Shown: positions 1-10,921, counted from the stretch's first letter. The stretch: DNA of 64,000 nt from Cylindrotheca closterium (GCA_933822405.4 CAKOGP040002103.1:1-64000); one strand, 5' to 3'. Notes: generated from the sequence alone by a model not told the origin. Numbers and translations: made by a program.

Positions 1-292
1 TTGGATTGGCCTTCGGAGTCAAACTTCGCATACGAGGCGTCTTGTGATCCTTCCATTTTCGTCTTTGCTTATCTTTTGTCTTGCTTTGAAACGTCGTTTG
101 CAAATATGCGGTTTCTGCAGCATTTTTGAGTTTCGATTTGAATTTTCGAAGTCAAAGTAGTCGTTCGAAGCTTGATATCCTTTCCTAGGACCTACCGGAA
201 CTCGTACCAATACAACAATCTTCACTGCATTGAATTCGATCCATTGGCGTTTCCATTAATTCTAGTTTCTAGCAAAATCTATGTGTATTAGT
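1..292. other. Left-edge sequence with no supported gene
   Basis: The only open frame (minus strand, about 68 codons, 19-225) begins at GTG rather than ATG and encodes nothing I recognise. The stretch lies downstream of the stop codon of the minus-strand ATPase gene (its stop is at 293-295), so it probably holds that gene's 3' UTR and spacer. Confidence 0.5.
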
Positions 293-3200
293 CTATGACT
301 CCTCAAAGAGAGCGTCTTGCAGCATCTTGACTTTTAGTTGTGCACCCCATTCTCCGTACCAGCGGATTGCCTCCGAAATGCGATAATTCGCCTCTTCTGC
401 ATCCTTCCTTTCAAATTTCAAAAAGTCTGCATACCGTTCATTGAACAAACCAGCATGATGCAAATGCCCAGTTCTTGCTGCCTGCTTGATTGATTTCTGG
501 TACTGCACCTCTGCTTTGGCGAAATCGTTCGTCAACGCTGCATGCTCGGCACTCAAGAAAGAATCGTAATACTTGACATTGGGATTCCCATTATAGGACC
601 AGCGCTTCACCTTCTTTCGGACTTTGACAGCAGCGGTTTTATATTTGCGGTTCTTGCTCTTTCGGGCCATGGCATACAGGGCTATGCCTCGATGGAAGCA
701 TTCAATCATAATAATAGCATGCGATGAAAAGATGTTCTCAAAGTCTTTCTCTCGTTCCAATGCCGAGTCTGCTGCTCGCTGGTACTCCCCATAAAAGAGG
801 TAAAGCTCGGATTCAAAGTGGCGAATAATTGGCAAGTGATTTGGAACAGTCGGAACAAACTCATCAACATTGAATGCAGTTCCTTTCAATACTAGTGGGT
901 CGTCGCATCTTCCCATGAGATTCAAGAACAACTGCCACCATTGACGGCTATTGACCAGTTGGTCGTTTTGTCGCAAATCGATCATCTGGGATATCATTCT
1001 TTCACATGGCTCCTCCATCGTAGTCAAACACTTTCCCATCGTGTAAGAATAAAAAGTGTGGTACACATTCAATGACCACATGGCATACTCAATATTTCCC
1101 GATCGCATACCTAAAGAATGGGCGGTTTCAACAGCGCGTTGGCATGATTGCAGCGGCTTGGTCCAGCAGAGAATGTAGGTTTGAGACAAAAAGATAGTCT
1201 GGCATTGGGTGTGCTTGGTTCGAAAGGATTTTTGAATCAGCAACCCAGCTTGCGCCAAGTCTGTGCTTGTCTTGTAATCCTTCATGACACTGATTACGAC
1301 CATACCCAAAGAAGCAAAGGCTTGACCAGACAGTGGTGACACACCGTGTACCAAAGATATGTCTACCATCTTGCAGGCTGAGAGCAAGAGCAGGGAACTA
1401 TTCGAAGTGAAGTAGCTGGCATAGAATATTCTCGAAAGGAACAGCATGACTGCTCGCAGCCTCTTGTCGTTCGTTACTTTGGGATTCTCGTAGGAAGATA
1501 ATGGTCTTTTCTTCGTTGCCTTGACTGTCTTGATAAGAGTGTAAATTGCCTTGGCAGAAAAGGGTAGAATCCCTGTCGTTATTGGAGATCCAAGTTCCTT
1601 CAGTACATCGAGACACAAGTCTATTGTTGCTTGGTGCTTCAGATCCACGTTGCAGAGCTTAATCGATTTGGCCACGTAGACAGGTAACTTCTCTATGGAA
1701 GATAAATCAGGTTGCGACAGCACCTCCTCGATGTATTCTTCCATGACTTTATCATGTCCCAAGGCAACCTCCATTTCCGCTCCCAGTGAATACAATTTGA
1801 GCGTCAAATCGCGATTCGAGCTCCACATGTCATCTGGAAGTTGTCGAATGCCGGCTTGCACATAGGTAGCTGCACTCTGAAATCCGCTTGTACTTCGGGC
1901 CTTCAATGCAGCCTTCAAGTTCAATTTTGCAAACTCCGGCCTCGTTTGCGACCGTCCTTGGTTCAGGAGATTGACAGCATCAAAGAGTACTTCGTCCATT
2001 TCTTTTGGTTGCAGGCTACTGTACAAGGTCACGCCGAGGTTGAATTGAAAGGAGTCCTCTGAAGCGTCGCCCAGCATCAATGCAGCCTCTTGGACTTTGT
2101 CGTGCACCCATCTATAGGATTCTTCATCAACACTTTCAATGAAATTCTCTGCTTGCAGACGTCGAAGAAGCGAAGTGACATCCGTTGGTGAGTCACCGCT
2201 GACTATGCCCAGCTTTTCCCAAATCGTATCTAGAACGAATGTCTTAAAAGGAGACCCCAAACAGGATGCAAATTGAAGCAAGAGTTGCAATGCCTCGGAC
2301 ATTTTTTCCATTCTGGCCTGCAGTAAATCTACGACGTTGGAAGATGACATTGTCTCTTTCTCAATCTTCTTTTCTTCCCAAACCCATTTGAGCAGACCCA
2401 AATTGAATGACAGAAGGCCTTCCAGTTCCAGCATTGTAATGAATTCAATCACAAAGAATGGGTTACCCAACGTCCGTCGAGCGCAAATGTCAGACAATCC
2501 ACTCGTGGTGTCTTCGTTGTCAATCGACAGCATTGCCATGATTATCTTGTTGATGTCAGTCTTTTGAAGTGGTTGCAGCTCGATTTGTGTCATGTTGAAT
2601 TGAAAGGTCTCTGTTTTCCGATGAAAGTCATCGATCGTCTGTGCCAGAGGGTGTGACAAGTCGACTTCATTGGACCTATAGAGTCCAACAATAACCAATC
2701 CATTCGTATTTTGCGTGTCGGAAAGAAGAAAATCAATGGTGCGCAACGAGGCTGCATCAGCCCATTGTAAGCCATCCAAAACCAATACAAATGGTCCAAT
2801 ACGTGAGCAAAGAGCTCTCGTCAGGGTGCGAAAGGCATGTTTCATTCGTTGAACATCTGCTGCAAAATCACTTCCGTCAGTGGTGTGTACAGTTCCCTGG
2901 GCCACAGATGCACTGTCCGGCGTGAAAGCAAACATTGTTATCGTTTCCAACTCAGGTATCAGATCCACCAAAGACTGAATGGAGGAACCCAATTCGTTTA
3001 CGACTTCATTCCCAATACCTGCAATGTCTTCCTCTTGGATGTGCGTCTGCTTGTTCTTGATCGCACGGATCAGATTCCCAAAGGCATCCGCAATGCCAGA
3101 GTATGGTTCACCATATCGATTCATGGTGTAATTCCCCTGCGTGGTGCACCCCGACGGATGCTTTCGTATCAGTTTCCGTATTGGGTCTACCAATCGAGTC

Positions 3201-3772
3201 TTTCCGACACCAGAGTATCCTTTGATGATAATCAGCTCCTTGTTTCTTGGGGAATCATCATCGTTGGTTGGTTTCCTTCGTGCTACAAATCGATCTATAC
3301 AAGTCTCAAGGGTACTGATTTCTTTCTCACGCCCCACAACATCAATGTCGTAATTCAGCTTGTTGATTTTGAGTTCTTGTTTCACCTCTTCTACCTTTCT
3401 CTTGTTCTTTTCAGACTTTTGCATTGTGGCCCCTGTGAACCTGGAATTCCCACTCTTGTGGGACCTCCGAAAACTCCATGAAACTGATACATTTTCGGAT
3501 CCATCCTCGTCGTCGTCGTCGTCATCTAACAGACTACCATGTCCTGACTCGGATCCTTCCCCTATTGAAAATGGCATTGACGAGTCATTCTTCCTACTCT
3601 TGTAGCATGGAGGACCATCACTCTTGTTGGATCGACTTAAAAAATCGTCCGGAATGTAAACAACTCCACTGGCAATGTTTTCCAATTCTGTCAATGGAAC
3701 TGCCGCTCGAAAATCGACTTCATCACTCGACATGTAATCCAGCTCTGTCAGGGGAACAGCCGGTTGCGCCAT
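293..3772 (-). CDS. AAA_16/TPR-type ATPase (paralogue A, intronless)
   Basis: Single-exon protein of 1159 residues starting at ATG 3772. The N-terminal 140 residues are low-complexity and acidic (Asp-rich run near residue 83) and carry a short internal duplication of the motif AVPLTEL (about residues 5 and 24). A VGREKEI motif near 146 and a Walker A GYSGVGKT at 185-192 open an AAA_16/ORC-like STAND NTPase domain; the Walker B-like segment reads VLVLDGLQWADA. The C-terminal half is helical and TPR-like (RGIALYAMARK, LHHAGLFNERYADF, RWYGEWGA). In established families this ATPase-TPR block sits between a kinase and a GAF/histidine kinase module, but no kinase, cyclase or receiver domain is present here. 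A related gene lies at 53777-57416. Likely a cytosolic signalling or scaffold ATPase; the partner is unknown. Confidence 0.85.
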   Translation of the reverse strand: MAQPAVPLTELDYMSSDEVDFRAAVPLTELENIASGVVYIPDDFLSRSNKSDGPPCYKSRKNDSSMPFSIGEGSESGHGSLLDDDDDDEDGSENVSVSWSFRRSHKSGNSRFTGATMQKSEKNKRKVEEVKQELKINKLNYDIDVVGREKEISTLETCIDRFVARRKPTNDDDSPRNKELIIIKGYSGVGKTRLVDPIRKLIRKHPSGCTTQGNYTMNRYGEPYSGIADAFGNLIRAIKNKQTHIQEEDIAGIGNEVVNELGSSIQSLVDLIPELETITMFAFTPDSASVAQGTVHTTDGSDFAADVQRMKHAFRTLTRALCSRIGPFVLVLDGLQWADAASLRTIDFLLSDTQNTNGLVIVGLYRSNEVDLSHPLAQTIDDFHRKTETFQFNMTQIELQPLQKTDINKIIMAMLSIDNEDTTSGLSDICARRTLGNPFFVIEFITMLELEGLLSFNLGLLKWVWEEKKIEKETMSSSNVVDLLQARMEKMSEALQLLLQFASCLGSPFKTFVLDTIWEKLGIVSGDSPTDVTSLLRRLQAENFIESVDEESYRWVHDKVQEAALMLGDASEDSFQFNLGVTLYSSLQPKEMDEVLFDAVNLLNQGRSQTRPEFAKLNLKAALKARSTSGFQSAATYVQAGIRQLPDDMWSSNRDLTLKLYSLGAEMEVALGHDKVMEEYIEEVLSQPDLSSIEKLPVYVAKSIKLCNVDLKHQATIDLCLDVLKELGSPITTGILPFSAKAIYTLIKTVKATKKRPLSSYENPKVTNDKRLRAVMLFLSRIFYASYFTSNSSLLLLSACKMVDISLVHGVSPLSGQAFASLGMVVISVMKDYKTSTDLAQAGLLIQKSFRTKHTQCQTIFLSQTYILCWTKPLQSCQRAVETAHSLGMRSGNIEYAMWSLNVYHTFYSYTMGKCLTTMEEPCERMISQMIDLRQNDQLVNSRQWWQLFLNLMGRCDDPLVLKGTAFNVDEFVPTVPNHLPIIRHFESELYLFYGEYQRAADSALEREKDFENIFSSHAIIMIECFHRGIALYAMARKSKNRKYKTAAVKVRKKVKRWSYNGNPNVKYYDSFLSAEHAALTNDFAKAEVQYQKSIKQAARTGHLHHAGLFNERYADFLKFERKDAEEANYRISEAIRWYGEWGAQLKVKMLQDALFEES

Positions 3773-4158
3773 TGTGGTTGGTTATGCTGCTGCCTTCTCT
3801 ATATATGCTTTCTTTGAGAGGACGGTATATGCTTTGCGTTTGGAAGAGGTACAAGAAGATGTGTCTGATCTTGTTATATAAATAATAGTTTGGACACATC
3901 GAACGGTATGTCTTCGTTTCGTTTTCCCTAATTGATGAGATATCGCATGCGACAAAAATACAGAAGTCCCTCCACTCCTGTCTGTCACCCGTGTGTTCGG
4001 GTTGCGTTTGGACGAGGACAGACCTGATGACAGGATCCAACAATCGATCAATCCAAATCGAACTTCGAGAAAATAGAACGATTCGATATCCAAGAAGAAT
4101 CAGCATTCGAACATCATAGTACACAACCCAGTAAAACAATCAATCCAACATCATCATA
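3773..4158. promoter_or_regulatory. Divergent intergenic region (ATPase A / prolyl hydroxylase)
   Basis: 386 bp between two divergent start codons, so it should hold both promoters. No TATA box or repeat stands out. Open frames here lack any family resemblance. Confidence 0.4.
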
Positions 4159-5847
4159 ATGTCGGAACCGCCAGAGGCCAAACGCTCCAAGACAAGTAGC
4201 ATACTGGAAGAAGTATTGGCCTCCAATTTGCTGGCAGACGACAAGGCCAAGGAAATCCAAGAACAATACGCATCCAGCCAACCCTATTCGCATGCTCAAA
4301 TCAAGAACTTGTTTCATTCCAAGTTCTTGCTTTCCGTCAAGGAAGAAATCAAGAGTCAAACCAAGGTGAATTTCAAGGAATCTGATTTGTTTCGAGTCTA
4401 CCAGAGCATTGATTTGGCCAATCTGGAACCTGGAAGTGATCTTTCCAAGCAATTGCCCAATGTCATGAAGCTGAGAGAAGTTTTGTATTCTCAAGAATGG
4501 CGATCCTTTATTGAGAAACTATGTGGATTGCCTCCTTCGACACTGGTTGAGAAAATAGATTGTGCTTGCAATTGCCATGCTCCCGGATGTCATTTGCTAT
4601 GTCACGACGATGTGATTGGGACTCGAAAAGTATCTTATATCATATACTTGACTGAGGAAGACTGGAAACAAGATGAAGGCGGATCCTTGGAATTATATGG
4701 TCAGCAACTGGATAATCCTACTTCCAAGAAGCAGAGTTCTCCAATTCCTCTAGCTCGTGCTTGGCCATTGTTCAATAGCATGGCATTCTTTGTCGTCAAA
4801 CCTGGCGAATCCTTCCATGCGGTCCAAGAAGTGACGGGCGAACGACCTAGACTTAGCTTACAAGGATGGTATCATGCGGCGGAACCACCAAAGAATATGG
4901 AACTAGCAACCTTGCAACAGCTCAAGGCAGACAACGATGCATCAAAAGCAGGAACTGATGCCGAAAAGACATTTGATGAATCGGAAGCAAAGGAATTTAG
5001 TGATGCTGATAAGGAGTATCTCAGCAAATATTTGGTGCCAGAATATCTAAAAGAAGAGAGTATGGACGAAATTCACAAGAAATTTGAGAATGATTCCAGT
5101 GTTCAATTGCGAAATTTCTTGCAAGACAAGTGGGTTCCCAAAATGGAGTCTCGGACTGGCAAGAAGCGAGCAAATGATATGAATCATTACATGGAAGGAG
5201 TATCGAGCGAATGGAAACTGCGAGGTCCAGCACACAAGCAGCGATATCTGGAATTCCGCCCACAGCCATCCACTACGGATTGCGCGGTCACTGGGTCCAT
5301 GATGCATTACGTCAAAATGAAAGTATTTGAATCACCAGTCTTTGCCCGATATCTGAAACGAGTTACTGGCCTGGAACACCCCACTGGAATCAAGGAAAGC
5401 AAGATTCGAAGATTCCGTCCTGGACTCGATTACACTGTGGCTCACTATGGTTTGTTGGTGAAAGAATCAGTGTTGGATGCCACCTTGTGCTTTGTCGCTG
5501 ATGGAAATGAAGACGACAAGGCAAAGTGGGAGTATGGGGATTCAGGAGGCTTTGAATGCTACATTGAAGCGGATGAAGAAAATGAAGAAGGAGGAAATCA
5601 AGCTGCCGATGAATACAACGAAGATGATGACACGGAACTGCTCAGTGTGAGTGCCAGCAACAATACATTGTCTTTGGTGTATCGGGATCCAGGAACGATG
5701 CGATTTGTCAAGTATGTTGGCTCCTCGGCACCAAGTTCGAGGTTCGATATTGCAATGGAATACCAAGTTCCAGAGGGCGAAGAGGATGATGACGAAAATG
5801 CGGACGATGATGCGGAAAAGCAGGAAAGTGAAGATGTCGGGTTCTGA
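4159..5847 (+). CDS. Tpa1/OGFOD1-like prolyl hydroxylase (2-oxoglutarate Fe(II) oxygenase)
   Basis: 562 residues from ATG 4159, intronless. The N-terminal double-stranded beta-helix domain shows the Fe(II) ligands His149-x-Asp151 (CHDD) and His220 (SFHAVQEV), and the 2-oxoglutarate-binding Arg231 eleven residues later (RLSLQGWYHA), the same H-to-R spacing as in yeast Tpa1. The second half (about 290-530) matches the non-catalytic C-terminal domain of this family. The tail is very acidic. Members hydroxylate a prolyl residue of ribosomal protein uS12 (Rps23) and affect translation termination and stress responses, in nucleus or cytosol; that substrate is inferred by family. The early KRSK segment could be a nuclear signal. 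Confidence in family is high. Confidence 0.9.
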   Translation: MSEPPEAKRSKTSSILEEVLASNLLADDKAKEIQEQYASSQPYSHAQIKNLFHSKFLLSVKEEIKSQTKVNFKESDLFRVYQSIDLANLEPGSDLSKQLPNVMKLREVLYSQEWRSFIEKLCGLPPSTLVEKIDCACNCHAPGCHLLCHDDVIGTRKVSYIIYLTEEDWKQDEGGSLELYGQQLDNPTSKKQSSPIPLARAWPLFNSMAFFVVKPGESFHAVQEVTGERPRLSLQGWYHAAEPPKNMELATLQQLKADNDASKAGTDAEKTFDESEAKEFSDADKEYLSKYLVPEYLKEESMDEIHKKFENDSSVQLRNFLQDKWVPKMESRTGKKRANDMNHYMEGVSSEWKLRGPAHKQRYLEFRPQPSTTDCAVTGSMMHYVKMKVFESPVFARYLKRVTGLEHPTGIKESKIRRFRPGLDYTVAHYGLLVKESVLDATLCFVADGNEDDKAKWEYGDSGGFECYIEADEENEEGGNQAADEYNEDDDTELLSVSASNNTLSLVYRDPGTMRFVKYVGSSAPSSRFDIAMEYQVPEGEEDDDENADDDAEKQESEDVGF

Positions 5848-5932
5848 AAAACTACGAACAATTTTCATAGACAAGATTCATCGTAGCTTTTTCTAAGTTA
5901 TGCGGTTGTTGGCATGACGTGCACTTTTAGTA

Positions 5933-6790
5933 TTAGGGCTTGCCCATCAGATCAAATCGCTCGAGTGTGATATACTCGGGACCGTCTTTTGAAAGCTTAC
6001 TTTCGATCAAGGCCACATGATTGACTCCAAATGGGTGTGTACGGTCCTTTATCTCCCTTGCTTCATTTGAATCTGAATTCATCATTCGATCTAGTAGGTC
6101 TTGCAACGCAGGAGGGAGGGAAGATGAATTCCCAGGTTCTTGGCGCCGCCCTCGTTTTCGTCGGCCTCCAGTCCCTCGTTTCACTCTTCCAAGAGTTACA
6201 TGCGCGCTAAATGGACGTCTTTCACGGCGAAATCCCAATGGCTCCGTGGTATCCATAACTGTACAAGACAGATCCTTCAACTTTTGAGTCTCACCCTCCA
6301 GTCCCAACCATACAACACTTGCGTTCTTGGTACTTTTGTGGTTTGGAAAGCAACCCAAGCCTCCTAGTTGCAAGGTGAATGGTGGAGTCGACAGCACTTT
6401 TCCTCGTAGTTGGTCAGACAAGTCTTGGATACGATCTTCTTCGACCGATCCCAGAAACTGGAGAGTGCAATGGAACAGAGAAGGCTCCAAGACCCATTTC
6501 ACTGTAGACTTGTCGTTTTCAGTTTTGTCCAGAGGAAGTAGCCTGTCTGTTATGGTTTCAAGGCACAACTCTTTCATATCGTCCGGTAACTCGACAGCGA
6601 TGAATATTCGCTTTGGCGCTTTCGGTTTCGATGGCTTGCTAGAAGCTGTTGTCAAAGCCGTGGCACAAGTCGGTGATGAAGTGGTGGAGGAAAGGAAGGA
6701 TGCCACTGCACCCATGATCCAGTATCTTTCGAATCTGCAAAGTCTGTGTCTGAAACGGTGTAAGTGACGATAACTTATGCAACCAATCAT
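5933..6790 (-). CDS. LigT/ThpR-type RNA 2',3'-cyclic phosphodiesterase
   Basis: 285 residues from ATG 6790 (a second ATG at 6715 would give 260; an upstream extension would need a TTG start). The 2H phosphoesterase fold is shown by the two H-x-T motifs, HCTL at about 107 and HVTL at about 197, plus the family opener RIFIAVELPDDM and QFLG after the first motif. Such enzymes open 2',3'-cyclic phosphates or hydrolyse 2'-5' linkages in RNA. The first 26 residues are Arg/His-rich without acids, so the longer form might carry a mitochondrial presequence while the shorter starts MGAVASF. An Arg/Gly-rich insert (about 203-218) follows the second motif. The gene converges on the hydroxylase with about 85 bp between stops. 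Confidence 0.85.
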   Translation of the reverse strand: MIGCISYRHLHRFRHRLCRFERYWIMGAVASFLSSTTSSPTCATALTTASSKPSKPKAPKRIFIAVELPDDMKELCLETITDRLLPLDKTENDKSTVKWVLEPSLFHCTLQFLGSVEEDRIQDLSDQLRGKVLSTPPFTLQLGGLGCFPNHKSTKNASVVWLGLEGETQKLKDLSCTVMDTTEPLGFRRERRPFSAHVTLGRVKRGTGGRRKRGRRQEPGNSSSLPPALQDLLDRMMNSDSNEAREIKDRTHPFGVNHVALIESKLSKDGPEYITLERFDLMGKP

Positions 6791-7104
6791 GCTTGTAAAG
6801 TTATATCTTTTCAAGTTTCAATCATAATGTCAAGCACGTTTGGCGGAAAGATCTGATGTTATTCTCACAACAATAAAAATGCGAAATGAGCTTTGGATCG
6901 ATTTCAAAGTTTGGAACTGTTTCAGAACATCCAAAAATGAAAATAAAAACGCATGACGTTCGGACGTCGAAATAGAAGTCGAACGAGTCCTCAAAACCAC
7001 GCACTTCAATGCCATCTCATCATCACACACACATCAGAATCATTCATAATCATCTCATTTCTGTCCATCCCGGAAAGAGATAGTTGGGCTGTTTCGTGGA
7101 TGCA
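6791..7104. promoter_or_regulatory. Divergent intergenic region (LigT / AsnRS)
   Basis: About 314 bp between divergent starts. It presumably contains both promoters. Apart from AT-rich patches near 6880-6950 I see no distinct motif. Confidence 0.35.
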
Positions 7105-8818
7105 ATGATCCCCAAGACTTTTATTTTTCTCCAGTTGGTTGCAATGTGGTGTGCTGTACATCGCCTGACGACACGTGTCTCCGCATTCTCTTTGAATTCC
7201 GCTGCCACCAGCAGCAGACGCTACAATGCTCAATCCGTCGCCCTTCGGTTGAGCAGTTCTACATCTGAAGCTTCCCCGCTTACTGTGATTCCCAGAGTCA
7301 AGGCTGCTGATGCCACTGAAGCTAGTGAAGGACCAGTCCTTGTCAAGGGTTGGGTGCGAACGCTCCGAAAGCAAAAAGAAGTTGCATTCGTTCAGATTAA
7401 TGATGGATCCAATCTTGGAGGGATCCAATGTGTTGTTCCGTTGAGTGAAATCGACGAAGATACCAAGAAAGGTGCGTTTTGCACAAGGACGATTCCGGGG
7501 AGGAAAAAATGTTTGGTTGGCAATCGGCTCATGTTCTTTTACACCTCCTTTATCTTTAGAGCTCGACAAAGTTTCCACCGGATGTGCTGTGGTTATCGAA
7601 GGTCCACTAGTCAAATCACAAGGAGGAAAACAAGCTGTGGAAGTCACAGCTAACAAGCTAAAGGTGGTAGGCGAGTGTCCCGGTGATACTTATCCTCTAG
7701 CCAAGAAGCGTCACACTCTCGAGTACCTTCGAACGATCGCCCATTTGCGTCCCCGTACCAATACCATTGCGGCCGTAGCCAGAGTTCGATCCCATTTGGC
7801 CGGAGCCATACATGCTTTCTTCCAAGAGGTTGGTTTTGTTTATGTTCAGACACCATTGATCACAGCCAGTGATTGTGAGGGAGCAGGTGAACTATTCCGC
7901 GTTACCACCCTCGAGATGGACAAGATCTCCGACCTTCCCTTGAAGAAAACCGAAGATGGAAAGGGAACCACGGACGAAATTGACCACAGCCAAGACTTTT
8001 TCGGAAAGCCAGCGTACTTGACTGTCAGTGGTCAGCTGGGTGGAGAAACATATGCTTCTGCCTTGGGTGACATTTATACATTTGGCCCAACCTTCCGTGC
8101 CGAAAACTCCCAAACGACAAGGCATCTTGCCGAGTTCCACATGGTGGAGCCCGAGATGGCCTTTGCGGACCTTGATTCTGCTATGGGAAACGCCGAGCAA
8201 ATGCTCAAGTATGTGGTCAAGCATGTGCTAGACAAATGTCAGGAAGACTTGGAATTCTTTTCCAAATTTTACGACAAGGAATTGATCAAGAAGCTGGAAG
8301 CACTTGTGGAGCAACCATTCGCCCGAGTTTCCTACAGAGATGCGATTGCCTACCTACAGGAAGAAATTGCCAAGGACCCATCCAAGTGGCAATTCCCGGA
8401 TGTCGAATTTGGCACTGATTTGTCCACCGAACACGAGCGCTGGCTTGCGGAAACCAAGTTTGGAAGCTGTGTCTTTGTTTACAACTATCCCAAGGCCATC
8501 AAGGCGTTCTACATGCGTGACAATGATGAAGATGGCGGCGAAACTGTGAACGCTATGGATCTGTTGGTTCCAGGTGTTGGAGAATTGGTTGGCGGAAGTC
8601 AACGTGAGGAACGATTGGATGTCCTATTGGACAAGATGGGTGAATTGAAGCTCGATCCCGAGGACTACTGGTGGTACCTTGATCTTCGGCGCTTTGGTTC
8701 TGTACCACATGCTGGATACGGGCTTGGATTTGAACGTTTGGTGACTTATGTTTGCGGAATTGAAAACATTCGAGAAGCCATCGCGTACCCCAGATACCCT
8801 GGACATGCCGAGTTCTAA
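7105..8818 (+). CDS. Plastid-targeted asparaginyl-tRNA synthetase
   Basis: Two exons, 7105-7471 and 7560-8818, joined across an 88-bp GT-AG phase-1 intron, give 541 residues. ATG 7105 is the first ATG of the frame. The N-terminus is hydrophobic ([14 protein letters not shown]) and is followed by VSAFSLNS, close to the diatom ASAFAP signal/transit junction with Phe at +1, then a Ser/Arg-rich transit-like stretch, so import into the plastid is inferred. The body has the OB-fold anticodon-binding domain ([16 protein letters not shown]) and the class II core: motif 2 around [21 protein letters not shown] and motif 3 [10 protein letters not shown]. The ending [18 protein letters not shown] is typical of AsnRS/Asp[12 protein letters not shown] and the motif 2 wording favour Asn. 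It charges tRNA-Asn with asparagine; dual use in mitochondria is possible. Confidence 0.92.
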
Positions 8819-9046
8819 TAAGAAGACTTGCACATTGGACGATTTTATCAAACAGTAAATTAGAAATTATGCATGGCACCATTGGATTATAATACATTGA
8901 GTATTATAATACTACTCCAATTGGCGGTCTATAAATATTAACAAAACAAGTATACAAACAAGGAAGTAAGCAATTGTCCATGTCACAACTAAACAATGAG
9001 AGAGTGAGGACATGGTTCTAGCAAAAAGATACTGCTTCCGAATCCA

Positions 9047-10921
9047 TCACCATTGGCTGAACATGGAAGCTGCAACAGCACCGAGCAAGATGGTGAACGC
9101 AAGGGCGTAATCGACCCGAGCCCTCGTTACAGCAGCGCTGGCACTAATGGTATCGCCCGGAGCCACATCTCCAGGAGATATAGTAGGACTGTTGGTCGGC
9201 GTTTCATCTCCATCTCCACCCCCACTTCCACCACCAGAATTGGGCAACCCACATTGGGGATAGGTCTCCATGAATCGTTGTGGGGTTGGATCTCGAATCA
9301 CCGCCGTTTGACAAGTGGAAGTCGCACAGGACTCTATATTGCTACAGTCCGGCATGTTCCGAAAGAACAAGTTATTGACAAAGTCTTGTTCGCCACAATC
9401 CCCATAACCCACACTGTTGCATTCTTGACCATCCAAGGTGACGGACGGACAAAGATATTCGGCTTCCGCGAGAGTGTAGTTTAGCAAATCTTGGACGGAA
9501 CCAATGCACGTTGGACGATCCAAACATATTTCTAGCACACCGTCCATATCTTCCAAGACATCGTACAGTGCAAGCCGACAAATGCTCCAATCGTTTCGGC
9601 AAAGTCGTCCCGTTGGACCATTTTGCAGAAAATCCGTACAGGATTCAGCCCGTGTAATGTCCAAAATATCACCATTGGTCACATTGTTGTCGTCCAAGGT
9701 GAAAGTAAAGGTAAGATTGTGGTTGACGCAATATTCCAAGGAAGCCGATTGTTTGTCGAGGAAGCAATATTCTTGAATCGTGCAATCCATTACCAAATTC
9801 GAGTCGCTGCCTCCAGAACACGAGCAGTCGTAGTTTTCCTTGAGGCTCTGCGTCGTTCCAAGATAGTCGACAGCGTGGGAGCATAAATCAAAGGCAGTTG
9901 GCTCTAACGTTGGTGAAATGGAATCATTATCGCCGGGGGTTACCATGATGGTGGGAGCAAGAGAAGGGGATGTGGTAGTGCTGTTTGTTGGCTCATTATC
10001 ATCATCATCAGCATCCTCGTTTTTTTCACATTCTGGATATCGAAAGAGAAATCGTTCCGGAGCTGTATCGATTCGAGGATAGGCTTGACAGGAGGTAGTA
10101 AGACATGGATTGACGTTGCTGCAATCTGGCATGGCGACATAACGGGTCTGTGTTGTCTCATCAAAATCGGCACATGCCAACAGGTTGAATGCCTGGCATT
10201 CCACATCATTGTACAGTACTGTTGGACAAATATAATCAATCTCTAATGGCGTTCGGGTTGTATTTTCATTGAAAAAGGCCTCACAGGTGGTTCGATTGTT
10301 GCAGGTAGCAATTGCATCTTGAATAGTATAATCGTATTCCAGTTGCAATGCAATGCGGCAGGGATTGTAATTGACATTGGTGAAGTTGCCAGTGAATCCA
10401 AATCCGGATTCAAAGACATCGGAAGAACCGAAGCGAGAAATATCAGAGATTGCTCCAGTAAACGTGTCCACAGTAAAATCATAGGTAAAGCTCCGAGTGA
10501 CGCATTGTTCCGTCGTTGGGAATGTGAGGTTTGTGTTTTGAGCGGTAGAAATGACATCCTCGTCACCACCACCACCATTGCCACCAACAAAGCAATGATT
10601 GTCCAACACGCAAATCATGGAAAACTCGGAACCGAAATCTCCCGAACAGGTGCATTCATAATACAATCGAAGCAAGTTTTCACCAGCATTGGTGCTATCC
10701 CAAGCGAAATAGTCGGTAGCATCCAAACATTCGTTGACGACGACCACATTGAGGCGACGTTCTTGATGATGTTGATTCATCATTGCAAGGTTTTCCACTT
10801 CCTCGACAATGAACATTTGATTGGCGGCATTGTACATACCATCTGAAGAGACAGCTGCAGCTATAGCTGATTGGCACAATGACAAGAGCAGCAGTGCCAA
10901 TGCTGATGATGCCTTCCTCAT
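9047..10921 (-). CDS. Secreted two-module Cys-rich surface protein, putative GPI anchor
   Basis: 624 residues from ATG 10921, intronless. A clear signal peptide (ALALLLLSLCQSAIAAA) is followed by an ERRLN site around residue 56, then two copies of an approximately 230-residue Cys-rich module (about 62-300 and 346-560). The modules share landmarks: C-L/S-x-A-x-D-Y near the start, C-x-C-S-G, and near the end MPDCSN followed by C-x-T-x-x-C-Q and a Pro-rich exit ending YPxC. A Ser/Thr/Pro linker joins them, and the C-terminus is a hydrophobic tail after a small-residue stretch, as in GPI signals. The gene at 22658 encodes a one-module relative. Function unknown; the RRL tripeptide resembles RXL processing sites of silica-associated diatom proteins. 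Confidence 0.8.
   Translation of the reverse strand: MRKASSALALLLLSLCQSAIAAAVSSDGMYNAANQMFIVEEVENLAMMNQHHQERRLNVVVVNECLDATDYFAWDSTNAGENLLRLYYECTCSGDFGSEFSMICVLDNHCFVGGNGGGGDEDVISTAQNTNLTFPTTEQCVTRSFTYDFTVDTFTGAISDISRFGSSDVFESGFGFTGNFTNVNYNPCRIALQLEYDYTIQDAIATCNNRTTCEAFFNENTTRTPLEIDYICPTVLYNDVECQAFNLLACADFDETTQTRYVAMPDCSNVNPCLTTSCQAYPRIDTAPERFLFRYPECEKNEDADDDDNEPTNSTTTSPSLAPTIMVTPGDNDSISPTLEPTAFDLCSHAVDYLGTTQSLKENYDCSCSGGSDSNLVMDCTIQEYCFLDKQSASLEYCVNHNLTFTFTLDDNNVTNGDILDITRAESCTDFLQNGPTGRLCRNDWSICRLALYDVLEDMDGVLEICLDRPTCIGSVQDLLNYTLAEAEYLCPSVTLDGQECNSVGYGDCGEQDFVNNLFFRNMPDCSNIESCATSTCQTAVIRDPTPQRFMETYPQCGLPNSGGGSGGGDGDETPTNSPTISPGDVAPGDTISASAAVTRARVDYALAFTILLGAVAASMFSQW

Noticed and set aside
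2837..3481. 214-codon plus-strand ORF
   Set aside because: Lies opposite the ATPase A gene, with no coding pattern or family match; an antisense shadow.
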